Shown here: positions 1 to 5,741 of the stretch, one piece after another | Position numbering within the stretch: position 1 is the first letter of the stretch | Layout: each line of letters begins with the position of its first letter | DNA from: JBBQTU01 sp038213005 | GTDB lineage: Bacteria; Planctomycetota; Phycisphaerae; Tepidisphaerales; Tepidisphaeraceae | Direction of reading: 5' to 3' | NCBI GenBank assembly: GCA_038213005.1 | Contig: JBBQTU010000096.1 | Location: 1 to 14,615 of the forward strand | Length of the DNA: 14,615 nt | Position numbers and translations under genes: made by a program | The notes under the pieces: generated by a model | Told to the model about the DNA's origin: nothing | The model's database searches: none | What the model saw: only the letters and a program-made list of their open reading frames with translations

Positions 1-197
1 GGACCGAGGAGCAGCTCGAAATTGAACAGCGCAAGCTGCGCAAGCTCGAAGAGAAGCTCTGTATGAGCGTTGAAGAATTTCTCGCCAAGTACCGCAGTCT
101 GCGGGATTCGATGCGCAAGGGCATGGCGGCCCGGACGGAGATGGTGGAAGCCAACCTGCGGCTGGTCATCAGCATCGTCAAGAAGTACATGAATCGG
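1..197 (+). pseudogene. RpoD-like sigma-70 factor, fragment cut by a REP repeat
   Basis: The frame is open at the left edge, so the start lies outside the window. It encodes the end of sigma region 1.2 and the start of region 2.1: a charged helix (RKLRKLEEKL), then SVEEFLAKYRSLRDSM and the hallmark EANLRLVISIVKKYMNR. In intact primary sigma factors NR is followed by GLSFLDLIQEGN; here the similarity stops at about base 197. The reading frame then passes into repeat DNA and ends at a TAA at 306-308 with an unrelated arginine/proline-rich tail. Core-binding region 2.2, -10 recognition (2.3/2.4) and regions 3-4 are missing, so the product cannot be a working sigma factor. No 3' half appears after the repeat block. 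It may be a disrupted paralogue, or a contig misjoined at a repeat. The family assignment is firm; the cause of the break is not. Confidence 0.8.
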
Positions 198-252
198 AAA
201 GGGCGTACCTCATCGCCGCGTCGCCCCCACGGGCGGCTGACCTCGAAACCTC
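197..252 (+). repeat. Partial REP unit: half of hairpin C plus conserved tail
   Basis: The segment beginning GAAAGGGCG at the sigma breakpoint matches 1164-1228 closely, with only a handful of substitutions. In the complete copy at 1158 the same bases form the right half of a REP hairpin (AGCCCTGAAAGGGCG) followed by a tail of about 56 bp that includes TCGCCCC..GGGCGGCTGACCTCGAAAC. The left half of the hairpin is missing here because sigma coding sequence joins within it. The junction therefore falls inside a palindrome. Confidence 0.75.
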
Positions 253-290
253 GCTGCCGCTGCTCAAGACCGGCGCGCGGGCCGCTCTTC

Positions 291-386
291 AGCCCCAAAG
301 GGGCGTAATTCATAAGCCTGGGGCATCGCCCCAGGTGGTCGCCGTCAAAATATCCCGAGATGTTTGGTGTGAGCCCTGAAGGGGCG
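291..386 (+). repeat. Composite REP unit A-B-C, left of the transposase
   Basis: Three palindromes lie in fixed order. A is AGCCCCAAAGGGGCG (291-305). B is CCTGGGGCATCGCCCCAGG (317-335), with perfect 8-bp arms and a 3-nt loop. C is AGCCCTGAAGGGGCG (372-386), imperfect. About 11 nt separate A from B and 36 nt separate B from C. The same modules occur inverted after the transposase and again in direct orientation at 1078-1172. Such clustered hairpins are the usual substrates of REP-associated HUH transposases. Confidence 0.85.
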
Positions 387-414
387 ATACGATGGGCACC
401 AAGGAGGCCAATCC

Positions 415-861
415 ATGCCCCAATCACTTTCGCGCGTCCTGCTGCACATGGTCTTCTCAACCAAAGATCGGCAGCCCCTGATCTCGCCAGATCTGTGCGG
501 CAAGCTTCACGCCTACCTTATCGGTGTCCTGCGCAATCTCGATTGCCCGTCTATCCAGGTGGGCGGCACGGATGACCACGTGCATCTGCTGCTGGTGTTG
601 TCGCGCACACGCACGATCGCTGGCGTGGTGGAAGAAGTAAAGACGTCGTCGTCCAAGTGGGCCAAGACGCAAGGTGTTCCAGCGTTTGCCTGGCAGACGG
701 GATATGGGGTGTTTTCGGTCAGCGAATCACGCGCTGATGATGTCGTTGCGTATATACAAGGGCAGGAAGAGCACCACCGACACCGAACATTTCAGGACGA
801 ATTCCGTGAATTCCTGCAACGGCATCAGGTTCCGTTTGACGAGCGACATGTGTGGGCGTAG
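415..861 (+). CDS. IS200/RAYT-type HUH (Y1) transposase
   Basis: A 148-residue protein of the Y1 transposase family (TnpA of IS200/IS605, and REP-associated relatives). These enzymes cut and join single-stranded DNA at hairpin-flanked sites through a 5'-phosphotyrosine link. Visible hallmarks are the N-terminal strand MVFSTKDRQPLI, the metal-binding HUH motif in GGTDDHVHLLL (about residues 52-62), and the C-terminal helix DDVVAYIQGQEEHH carrying the probable catalytic tyrosine, followed by the usual basic tail ending near RHVWA. Length is normal for the family and there is no frameshift. The start is supported by a strong Shine-Dalgarno (AAGGAGG, about 7 nt upstream). There is no accompanying tnpB/IscB. 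Intactness plus flanking REP palindromes suggest a functional enzyme acting on those REPs; activity is inferred. Confidence 0.9.
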   Translation: MPQSLSRVLLHMVFSTKDRQPLISPDLCGKLHAYLIGVLRNLDCPSIQVGGTDDHVHLLLVLSRTRTIAGVVEEVKTSSSKWAKTQGVPAFAWQTGYGVFSVSESRADDVVAYIQGQEEHHRHRTFQDEFREFLQRHQVPFDERHVWA

Positions 862-892
862 TCGGATGCGCCGAAGAATCGAACGGATGTTG

Positions 893-974
893 CGCCCCTT
901 CAGGGCTTTCGCAGAGGAGACGGTCAATTCCTGGGGCGATGCCCCAGGCTCATGAACCACGCCCCTTTGGGGCT
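893..974 (-). repeat. Composite REP unit, inverted copy C'-B'-A'
   Basis: CGCCCCTTCAGGGCT (893-907), CCTGGGGCGATGCCCCAGG (930-948) and CGCCCCTTTGGGGCT (960-974) are exact reverse complements of modules C, B and A left of the transposase. The stretch from 975 to 1077 holds no recognisable gene. Confidence 0.85.
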
Positions 975-1077
975 CAAGACCTGGCCGCGCCCAACGTCCG
1001 GAGCGATGCCGGCGACGGCCAAGATTCCCACGCCGAACTGCCCTGACCTTCCGAAGACAAAGGGCTGGCCGCTCTTC

Positions 1078-1228
1078 AGCCCCAACGGGGCGCAATTCAT
1101 AAGCCTGGGGCATCGCCCCAGGGTGGTCGTCAGCGATATCTCGAAGGGTTTGGTGTGAGCCCTGAAAGGGCGTAACTTATCGTCGCGTCGCCCCAATGGG
1201 CGGCTGACCTCGAAACTTCGCTGCCGCT
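1078..1228 (+). repeat. Most complete REP unit A-B-C plus tail
   Basis: A (AGCCCCAACGGGGCG, 1078-1092), B (1104-1122, identical to the copy at 317) and C (AGCCCTGAAAGGGCG, 1158-1172) are followed by the tail shared with 206-252. Bases 1177-1228 also encode the C-terminus and stop codon of the minus-strand membrane protein. Confidence 0.85.
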
Positions 1229-1893
1229 CCCCACAGCGTCACCCCCACCACCCCATGCACCGCCACGCTCGCCCAGATCGCCGCCGGCAGGGCAATGGGA
1301 ACATCCTGATTCAACTGCAGCAGATGATACGCCCGGCCCATCTCTGTCCAGTTGCCCAGATCTAGCAGACCATTGAGAGCAAACAGCGGATGCACGGCGA
1401 CAATCCCGCGCACCAACCAATCCGCTCCCATACTGCTGAGGTGATGAAACAGCCAGACCGGGCAACTCAGCCACAGGATACCCAGCATCGCCGATATCCC
1501 GGCCGACACGCCCGCCGACGCCCCCAGCCGCCGTAGCGCCCACGCCAGGCCCACGAGAAGCGACAACAGCGCCACCAGCACCACATACGCCCCCAGCCAC
1601 TGCCGGAACCCAATCTCCGCCGCGAACATCAACCACAGCCACGCCAGCCCCACCCCGTCCACCAATCCGCCAGCGCGCATCAGCACCGCGCCGGGTCGCG
1701 TTGCTGATAGGGCGATACCGGGAACCAGCAGCGCCGCCAGAACGGTTGCCCCGAAGAACGCCCCCAGCGTCGGCCCTGCCGCGATGATCGCGACGATCCC
1801 GGCGACAACGCCGACAGCGAAGGGCAACGCCGCCTGCTTCAGCAAGCGCCCAGCCGACCAAGACACATCGGATTGCTCGACATCATCCGGCAT
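1177..1893 (-). CDS. Polytopic membrane protein of unknown function
   Basis: A 238-residue hydrophobic protein with about six predicted membrane segments (roughly residues 21-40, 42-65, 82-96, 100-120, 128-150 and 202-224). Between the last two lies a more polar stretch (FALNGLLDLGNWTEMGRAYH). I do not recognise a named family; layouts like this occur in unannotated planctomycete membrane proteins. The start MPDDVEQSD is chosen because a GGAG box lies about 6 nt upstream; the frame could extend to 1974, but the added residues look non-coding. The last 17 residues or so (GAAAKFRGQPPIGATRR) and the stop codon are encoded by the REP tail at 1177-1228, so the native C-terminus was probably replaced or extended by repeat insertion. 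Confidence 0.6.
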   Translation of the reverse strand: MPDDVEQSDVSWSAGRLLKQAALPFAVGVVAGIVAIIAAGPTLGAFFGATVLAALLVPGIALSATRPGAVLMRAGGLVDGVGLAWLWLMFAAEIGFRQWLGAYVVLVALLSLLVGLAWALRRLGASAGVSAGISAMLGILWLSCPVWLFHHLSSMGADWLVRGIVAVHPLFALNGLLDLGNWTEMGRAYHLLQLNQDVPIALPAAIWASVAVHGVVGVTLWGAAAKFRGQPPIGATRR

Positions 1894-1993
1894 AAGGCTC
1901 CAGCGAGCCGGGATCGTAACACAGACGGCGACGAAATAGCGGAGGCGAGTAAGGTGCCCACACGCCCCCACCATGAAAGGGCGCGGCTCGGCT

Positions 1994-2221
1994 TCAGTCG
2001 ATCTGACGGCATTCCGCCAGCGCCTTGTCTAATCTGGGGTCCGGCTTGCTCTTTCCGAAGACGTCGCTGAGGTCGCGTTTCTTCGGACTGAGATTATCAA
2101 GACGCAGGCCCAGACGCAGTGCATTGACCACTGTTTGGTTGAGGGACTTGCCTTCGGATCGAGCCCTGGCCCGCAGGGCTTTGTCGACGTCTTCGGGGAT
2201 GTCTCGGATCGTATACTGCAT
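1994..2221 (-). CDS. FitA/VapB-like ribbon-helix-helix antitoxin, apparently orphan
   Basis: A 75-residue protein. The N-terminus (MQYTIRDIPEDVDKALRARA, then SLNQTVVNALRLGL) fits an Arc-type ribbon-helix-helix: a beta strand followed by two helices that dimerise to bind DNA. The C-terminus (LSDVFG..DPRLDKALAECRQID) resembles toxin-wrapping tails of VapB antitoxins, which commonly end in a similar acidic ID just before an overlapping VapC start. Here no VapC PIN-domain gene follows: the next 100 bp downstream on this strand lead straight into the membrane protein gene. There is no clear Shine-Dalgarno before the ATG. It is either an orphan antitoxin that lost its toxin or a stand-alone regulator. 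Family call fairly secure; role inferred. Confidence 0.7.
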   Translation of the reverse strand: MQYTIRDIPEDVDKALRARARSEGKSLNQTVVNALRLGLRLDNLSPKKRDLSDVFGKSKPDPRLDKALAECRQID

Positions 2222-2365
2222 CGATAGAGTTTAAGTCGTCATTGCAGGCATGAGAAGCAGACATTCGCCGCGCCGGTCCGGTGCGCAACGCAGCCATCGC
2301 TGCGCGCATCGTTCGCGCACAACACCACGAAACTACCGGTAAGAGGCAACGCCGTAGCGCATCCC

Positions 2366-2398
2366 CCAAGTGGGGCCGGCCGCCTCGGCCGCCCATTT
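2366..2398 (+). repeat. GC-rich 33-bp repeat, left arm of an inverted pair
   Basis: The arm begins CCAAGTGGGGCC and ends GGCCGCCCATTT. Its reverse complement recurs at 2498-2531 with one indel and a rearranged CG, about 99 bp away. A third copy, in the same orientation as this arm, is at 14551-14583. Each copy can itself fold into a GGGGC..GCC hairpin, so this is a second REP-like family, different from the A-B-C units. Confidence 0.75.
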
Positions 2399-2497
2399 CG
2401 TCCCTGCGGCGCGACGGTCGGCGGTCCGAGAATAAAAGCTCGAGCCAGAGTGCTTGCTTGTTCCACCTGCATCCTGAAGCGTGCTCCCCTGGCAACC

Positions 2498-2531
2498 AAA
2501 TGGGCGGCCGAGGCGGCCCGCCCCACTTTGG
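2498..2531 (-). repeat. GC-rich 33-bp repeat, right arm of the inverted pair
   Basis: Inverted partner of 2366-2398, running AAATGGGCGGCC to CCCCACTTTGG. It lies just beyond the stop codon of the zinc-ribbon membrane protein gene. The pair could form a large stem-loop with a loop of about 99 nt, or be a MITE-like insertion. Confidence 0.75.
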
Positions 2532-2543
2532 ACACCGCGAAGG

Positions 2544-3008
2544 TCAGCCCAGCATGGCCCCGTCTGCTGCCCGAGTTGCCACAGGCGTCCCGCACTCGGG
2601 GCAGCGATCGGGTGTCGCCCGAAGGTCGTAACCGCACTGCCGACACAGCCCCGCCCTCCGGCGCCGGCGCGTGCGGACGAACTCTCGCAGCCGAAAGCTC
2701 GGCATGGCCAGCGCCAGCAATGCTGGAAACCAGTAGGGGATGCTGATCCTGATAAAGCTCCCATTGGAGTAGCCGAAGCCAAGATATCGCCAATTCGTCT
2801 CTATCTGAAAGAGGTCCGAGCCGTTGTGCAAGCCGTTGGACTGGTAGCGATAGATCACCTGTCCCCACACCGACATGATCTCATGTGCGAAGTTGGTTCC
2901 AAAGCCGCGACTGCCAATCGAGTCGTAACTCTGCACCCAAAGGATCACCACCCCGCCAAACAACAGCAGGGACAGGGCCGAGAGGATGTTAAACAGGCGA
3001 TGTCTCAT
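2544..3008 (-). CDS. Small membrane protein with C-terminal CxxC..CxxC zinc ribbon
   Basis: A 154-residue protein. Residues about 5-27 form a hydrophobic N-terminal anchor, residues 28-87 a probably extracytoplasmic aromatic-rich region, and residues 88-103 a second membrane segment (PYWFPALLALAM). A basic cluster RTRRRRR (112-118), consistent with the cytoplasmic side, leads into the zinc ribbon GLCRQCGYDLRATPDRCPECG with Cys122, Cys125, Cys136 and Cys139. This tail is widespread in Phycisphaerae-type planctomycetes, in many otherwise unrelated membrane proteins, and its function is unknown. The gene lies 47 bp downstream of the S24 repressor on the same strand, so read-through transcription is possible. 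The Shine-Dalgarno is weak. Length is typical; no damage was seen. Confidence 0.75.
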   Translation of the reverse strand: MRHRLFNILSALSLLLFGGVVILWVQSYDSIGSRGFGTNFAHEIMSVWGQVIYRYQSNGLHNGSDLFQIETNWRYLGFGYSNGSFIRISIPYWFPALLALAMPSFRLREFVRTRRRRRAGLCRQCGYDLRATPDRCPECGTPVATRAADGAMLG

Positions 3009-3055
3009 CGTTCGTCCAATCTACCTCAACAATGCAGCAGGCCACCCTCTGCCCA

Positions 3056-3919
3056 TCACCCCGCCGAGTTGTCATCCTCCACCCGCTGAAACTTATAGAA
3101 CGCCTTGTACAACCCCGTCACCTTCTCGCTGCTGATCATCTGCGGGCGATATTTCTCATTCCGCGGCTGAAGCCGAAGCACGGCCTTCCCCGCTTCGTCG
3201 GTCTCGAAGAACACCCGCTTGAAGGTCGTCTGGCCATCCTCAAAACGCACGAAGCAGTCGTCGCCGCTGCGGGCCATCAGTGCCGGTGAGAACACCACCA
3301 CATCGTCCTCGCGATACTTCGGCGCCATGCTGTCGCCGCACACCCGCGCTGCAAACGCGTTCTCGTCGGCCAGGTCCGGGCAGGTGATATAGCTGTCGGC
3401 CACCCCGGCCGGATATCCCAGGTCTGTGAAATCCTTCGGATACCCCGCCGACACCTTATTAATGATCGGCACCGCATTGCTGCGGATCTGCTGCACATTC
3501 CCCGAAGCCCCCTCCACCAACTCCTGGAGCACGCCGCTCAGGTAAGCCGTGTCGAGATTGATCGGTGCGGTCTTGGGCCCCCGACGGGCCGTCTCGTCGG
3601 CCGCATCACGCATGAGCTGCTCACTGTCGCCCCCGGTCTCCTTGTCACGCTTTTCGATCAGCCGCTGCAGCATCAGCCGCACATCCGCCGGCGTCCGCGC
3701 CAGATGAGCGGCCGTCACCAACTCAAACGCCGGAAACCCCAGCGCCAATTCAAGCTTCCGCAGCTTCTCATCCGATGGCGGATTCGGCGTTCGCTCGGTC
3801 TCGATCAGCGACAGATACGGCTTGGAAATTCCCGTCCGGACGGCCAGCTCATCGAGAGTCAGCCCCAGCTTCCGCCTCATATACCGCAATCGGGGTCCAA
3901 GACCTTCTTTGGTCGCCAT
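3056..3919 (-). CDS. XRE-family repressor with LexA/CI-type S24 autopeptidase domain
   Basis: A 287-residue regulator. Residues 8-62 are a Cro/CI helix-turn-helix (LGLTLDELAVRTGISKPYLSLIE). Residues 63-150 are a linker, and residues about 150-280 an S24 peptidase domain. The catalytic serine is Ser197 in CGDSMAPKY and the lysine is Lys234 in TTFKRVFF. The 37-residue Ser-Lys interval equals that of E. coli LexA (119 to 156). A candidate self-cleavage site Ala158-Gly159 (VSAGY) sits 39 residues before the serine, close to LexA's 35. The protein thus looks able to self-cleave when RecA-ssDNA is present, as in SOS and prophage induction. A GGGAGG box lies 7 nt before the ATG. It diverges from the sigma-like/ATPase/GNAT cluster, which it probably controls together with itself. 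Confidence 0.9.
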   Translation of the reverse strand: MATKEGLGPRLRYMRRKLGLTLDELAVRTGISKPYLSLIETERTPNPPSDEKLRKLELALGFPAFELVTAAHLARTPADVRLMLQRLIEKRDKETGGDSEQLMRDAADETARRGPKTAPINLDTAYLSGVLQELVEGASGNVQQIRSNAVPIINKVSAGYPKDFTDLGYPAGVADSYITCPDLADENAFAARVCGDSMAPKYREDDVVVFSPALMARSGDDCFVRFEDGQTTFKRVFFETDEAGKAVLRLQPRNEKYRPQMISSEKVTGLYKAFYKFQRVEDDNSAG

Positions 3920-3950
3920 GTGCGAGCCTCCCGTAAAGCAAACCTGTCTA

Positions 3951-3997
3951 GTAAAAGGTATACCTGCGACATGCCCTTGTCAATCATAACCTTTTAC
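3951..3997. promoter_or_regulatory. Candidate repressor operator: inverted GTAAAAGGT / ACCTTTTAC
   Basis: GTAAAAGGT (3951-3959) and ACCTTTTAC (3989-3997) are perfect 9-bp complements. The first overlaps a perfect 10-bp palindrome AGGTATACCT (3956-3965). The pair brackets the predicted -35/-10 of the leftward repressor promoter, as expected for autoregulation by an XRE dimer. That the S24 protein binds here is inferred. Confidence 0.5.
3955..3983 (-). promoter_or_regulatory. Probable promoter of the S24 repressor gene
   Basis: On the minus strand a perfect -35 hexamer TTGACA (3983 to 3978) is followed at 17 nt by TACCTT (3960 to 3955), a weak -10; TATACC at a shorter spacing is an alternative. 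The start codon lies about 35 nt further on. The -35 is convincing and the -10 is not. Confidence 0.4.
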
Positions 3998-4137
3998 GAT
4001 CCACCACCTTACCGCTCTTTACCCTCCTAATTGCCAACGAATCGGAGGTCGAAAAACGCTAGAAATCAGGAAATATACGCCGTAAATGCCATAAATAGCG
4101 GCCGTCTAGGAAGTTAAGCGAATAATAAACATATTGG

Positions 4138-4165
4138 TTGACACACGCCAAACCTACGCTACACT
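4138..4165 (+). promoter_or_regulatory. Sigma-70-type promoter of the sigma-like/ATPase/GNAT cluster
   Basis: TTGACA (4138-4143), a 16-nt spacer and TACACT (4160-4165), with an AT-rich tract directly upstream. The predicted transcript would begin near 4172, giving a leader of about 48 nt before the ATG at 4220. Confidence 0.6.
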
Positions 4166-4219
4166 GCCCGTCGGTTTTGAGAGTCTAAAACACCTCGCAG
4201 AAGAAGGAAGGAGAGCCCG

Positions 4220-4744
4220 ATGGTCGCTACCGTCAACAGCAACTGGGATTTCTCAATTCGCGCCGCCGAGGATCGCCCCGACCACGCCCGGCTCAGCTCG
4301 CCGGCCGACATCCAGAGTATGCTCGATGAGCTCACCTATCTCCCGCAGCGCGACCGCCGCGTCTTGGAACTGCGATCCCGCGCGGGATTCACCCTCAAGC
4401 ACATCGCCGATCTCACCGGCCGCTCGACCAGCTCCATATCGCGAAGGCTCTCGGCACTGAGTCAACGTCTGCGCGATCCCCTGGTTCGCGCCCTGCTGCG
4501 ACACGCCACCGAGTTCGAACAACAGGAACTGGAGATGGCTCTGCTTCATTTCGCCGCCGGCCAGGGCGTCCAGCGCATCGCGCGCGACCGCCGCATCTCC
4601 GAATGCCGGGTGATCGCCGCCCTGGCAACCGCCCGCGGCTGGCACCGCAATCTCCGCGCCCAAGGCAGCCCACTCCGGCGCGGCGGCGACAACACTCCCG
4701 CAGATCCTTCTGACGCCAGACGCGCTGCTCGACCCACTTGCTGA
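4220..4744 (+). CDS. Sigma-70 region-4-like helix-turn-helix protein without region 2
   Basis: A 174-residue DNA-binding protein. Residues about 35-90 (LPQRDRRVLELRSRAGFTLKHIADL..SISRRLSALSQRL) match the region-4 helix-turn-helix of sigma-70 factors. A second helix-turn-helix-like segment follows at about 105-140 (FAAGQGVQRIARDRRISECRVIAAL). There is no region 2, so it cannot bind core polymerase or melt -10 DNA as a normal sigma factor does; it is more likely an activator, repressor or adaptor. Residues 150-174 look disordered. The start is supported by GGAGAG a few bases upstream. It is the first rightward gene after the S24 repressor, and the ABC ATPase follows 80 bp later, suggesting an operon. 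The domain call is solid; the partner and targets are unknown. Confidence 0.7.
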   Translation: MVATVNSNWDFSIRAAEDRPDHARLSSPADIQSMLDELTYLPQRDRRVLELRSRAGFTLKHIADLTGRSTSSISRRLSALSQRLRDPLVRALLRHATEFEQQELEMALLHFAAGQGVQRIARDRRISECRVIAALATARGWHRNLRAQGSPLRRGGDNTPADPSDARRAARPTC

Positions 4745-4824
4745 GGCCCCACGCTGCCTGGCGCCGTCCGCCGTTATCTCAACGCAAATCATCCAACCCC
4801 TCTCTCACCCAAAGGAGAAACACC

Positions 4825-5475
4825 ATGATCGCGATGAACCAGAACGCTCTCTCGCCCAAGGCCCTCGATGTGCTGACCCGCTTCAACCTCCGCCCGCGGG
4901 ATGCGAGACTGAAGCCCCCCACGCCAGACGCGCCAACCATCCAGCACCTCACCGGCAAGCTCACCCCCGGCTCAATCACCCTCATCACCGGCCCCAGCGG
5001 CGCTGGCAAGACCACCCTGCTCCGCGCCGTTGAGTCGAGCCTGCGCTCGCCCAGGGTCGATCTTGGGACGATCCACCTTCCCGACACACGCGTGATCGAC
5101 TGCCTGGATGACCTGAGCGTCGAAAGCGCCCTGGAATGGCTGGCTCGCTTCGGCCTGGGCGAAGTCTGGTGCTACCTCAGTCCCGCATCCCGCCTCAGCG
5201 ACGGCGAACGATTCCGCCTGCGACTCACCATCGCCGTCCACCGCGCCACGAAGATCGCGGCCCGCCACGGCAGCGCGGTCGTGCTGGCCGACGAATTTGC
5301 CAATGCCCTCGATCGCATCACCGCCCGCATCGTCTCGCGAAACCTGCGACGGGCGCTCACCGGTTCCTCGGTTGCCGCCATCCTCGCCACCGCACACGAT
5401 GACCTCGAACCGGCACTGGCCCCCGATTCGGTCATCCACTGCGACTTCGGCGCCTGGCACTGCCATCGCCCGTGA
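4825..5475 (+). CDS. Soluble ABC-type ATPase, COG2401-like
   Basis: A 216-residue single ABC nucleotide-binding domain. It shows Walker A GPSGAGKTT (56-64), signature RLSDGERFR (123-131; LSDGE instead of LSGGQ), Walker B AVVLADEF (151-158, catalytic Glu157) and H-loop His191 (ATAHDD). There are no membrane segments and no permease gene nearby, so it is unlikely to be a transporter. Together with the GNAT gene downstream it looks like a split version of COG2401, an ABC ATPase fused to a predicted acetyltransferase known from archaea, bacteria and phages. Its biochemical role is not established. The start at 4825 follows AAAGGAG closely and was preferred over the longer frame from 4738, which overlaps the previous gene. 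GTGA at its end overlaps a possible small ORF. Confidence 0.8.
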   Translation: MIAMNQNALSPKALDVLTRFNLRPRDARLKPPTPDAPTIQHLTGKLTPGSITLITGPSGAGKTTLLRAVESSLRSPRVDLGTIHLPDTRVIDCLDDLSVESALEWLARFGLGEVWCYLSPASRLSDGERFRLRLTIAVHRATKIAARHGSAVVLADEFANALDRITARIVSRNLRRALTGSSVAAILATAHDDLEPALAPDSVIHCDFGAWHCHRP

Positions 5476-5696
5476 GCGGGGGACGCAATCCTGAAATGCG
5501 CGCGTTCGCCGAAGTAGTAGTGCGTGGCGTCCCCGCCCGCACAGGACCATCGCACGCATCCCTAGCAGATCACGGCCAGTGCGTCGGCTGCGCCCGTTTT
5601 GGGTGGAATCCGTATGAGTCCACCGGTGAGGCGAACATTCGCGCTACCGAGCCAGTGGTTCTCCACCGGCCGACTCACGTCGGCCGCTCGCCCTGA
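5472..5696 (+). CDS. Possible small ORF coupled to the ATPase gene
   Basis: A 74-residue frame that starts with GTG overlapping the TGA of the ATPase gene (GTGA), an arrangement typical of translational coupling. It has one CxxC (QCVGCARFGW) but no recognised domain. Third-position GC bias looks weaker than in the flanking genes, which argues against coding. An 8-bp hairpin (CGGCCGAC-TCAC-GTCGGCCG, 5667-5686) lies inside its end. It may be a real small gene or simply the 266-bp ATPase-GNAT gap. Confidence 0.25.
   Translation: MSGGRNPEMRAFAEVVVRGVPARTGPSHASLADHGQCVGCARFGWNPYESTGEANIRATEPVVLHRPTHVGRSP
5667..5686. repeat. Perfect hairpin between the ATPase and GNAT genes
   Basis: CGGCCGAC and GTCGGCCG pair over 8 bp around a TCAC loop. 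No T-run follows, so it does not look like an intrinsic terminator. It may tune mRNA stability or expression of the downstream GNAT gene. Confidence 0.5.
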
Positions 5697-5741
5697 GCGC
5701 CCGCCCTGGGTCGTTCACTTCAACACTCCCGTGAGGAGCCT

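Larger units (their letters stand above)
291..974 (+). mobile_element. REP/RAYT-type element: IS200-like transposase between inverted REP modules
   Basis: The transposase gene (415-861) is bracketed by REP modules A-B-C on the left and the exact reverse complements C'-B'-A' on the right. C at 372-386 and C' at 893-907 are perfect complements, as are B (317-335) with B' (930-948) and A (291-305) with A' (960-974). The spacer between B and C is not conserved between the two sides (36 nt versus 22 nt), so the hairpins are conserved rather than the DNA between them. This is the expected arrangement of a REP-associated tyrosine transposase. True element ends and target site were not determined, because IS200-type elements lack terminal inverted repeats and target duplications. 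Confidence 0.75.
2239..2543. other. Gene-poor intergenic stretch
   Basis: Open frames here look like shadows with no recognisable protein. What can be seen is a hairpin CGCAGC-CATC-GCTGCG near 2289-2304 and a near-perfect 33-bp inverted repeat pair (2366-2398 and 2498-2531). No RNA gene was recognised. Confidence 0.5.
3920..4219. promoter_or_regulatory. AT-rich divergent control region between the repressor and the sigma-like gene
   Basis: This 300-bp intergenic stretch is visibly more AT-rich than its surroundings and carries outward promoters on both strands, a 9-bp inverted repeat and several related half-sites (CCTTTTAC, CCTTAC, CTTTAC) between 3990 and 4022. An A/T-rich run AATAATAAACATATT (about 4121-4135) sits just upstream of the rightward -35 and could act as an UP-like element. 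No open frame here looks coding. Confidence 0.6.

Noticed and set aside
1..308. A complete 81-residue protein starting at 63
   Set aside because: The sigma-like frame is open upstream of 63 and the C-terminal part is repeat DNA, so the frame is a fragment fused to a repeat.
291..1172. CRISPR-like array from repeated palindromes
   Set aside because: Units are mixed in orientation, differ in sequence and have irregular, non-unique spacers; they are REP modules.
4825..5475. ABC transporter ATP-binding subunit
   Set aside because: No membrane permease nearby and the partner is a GNAT gene; a soluble COG2401-like role fits better.
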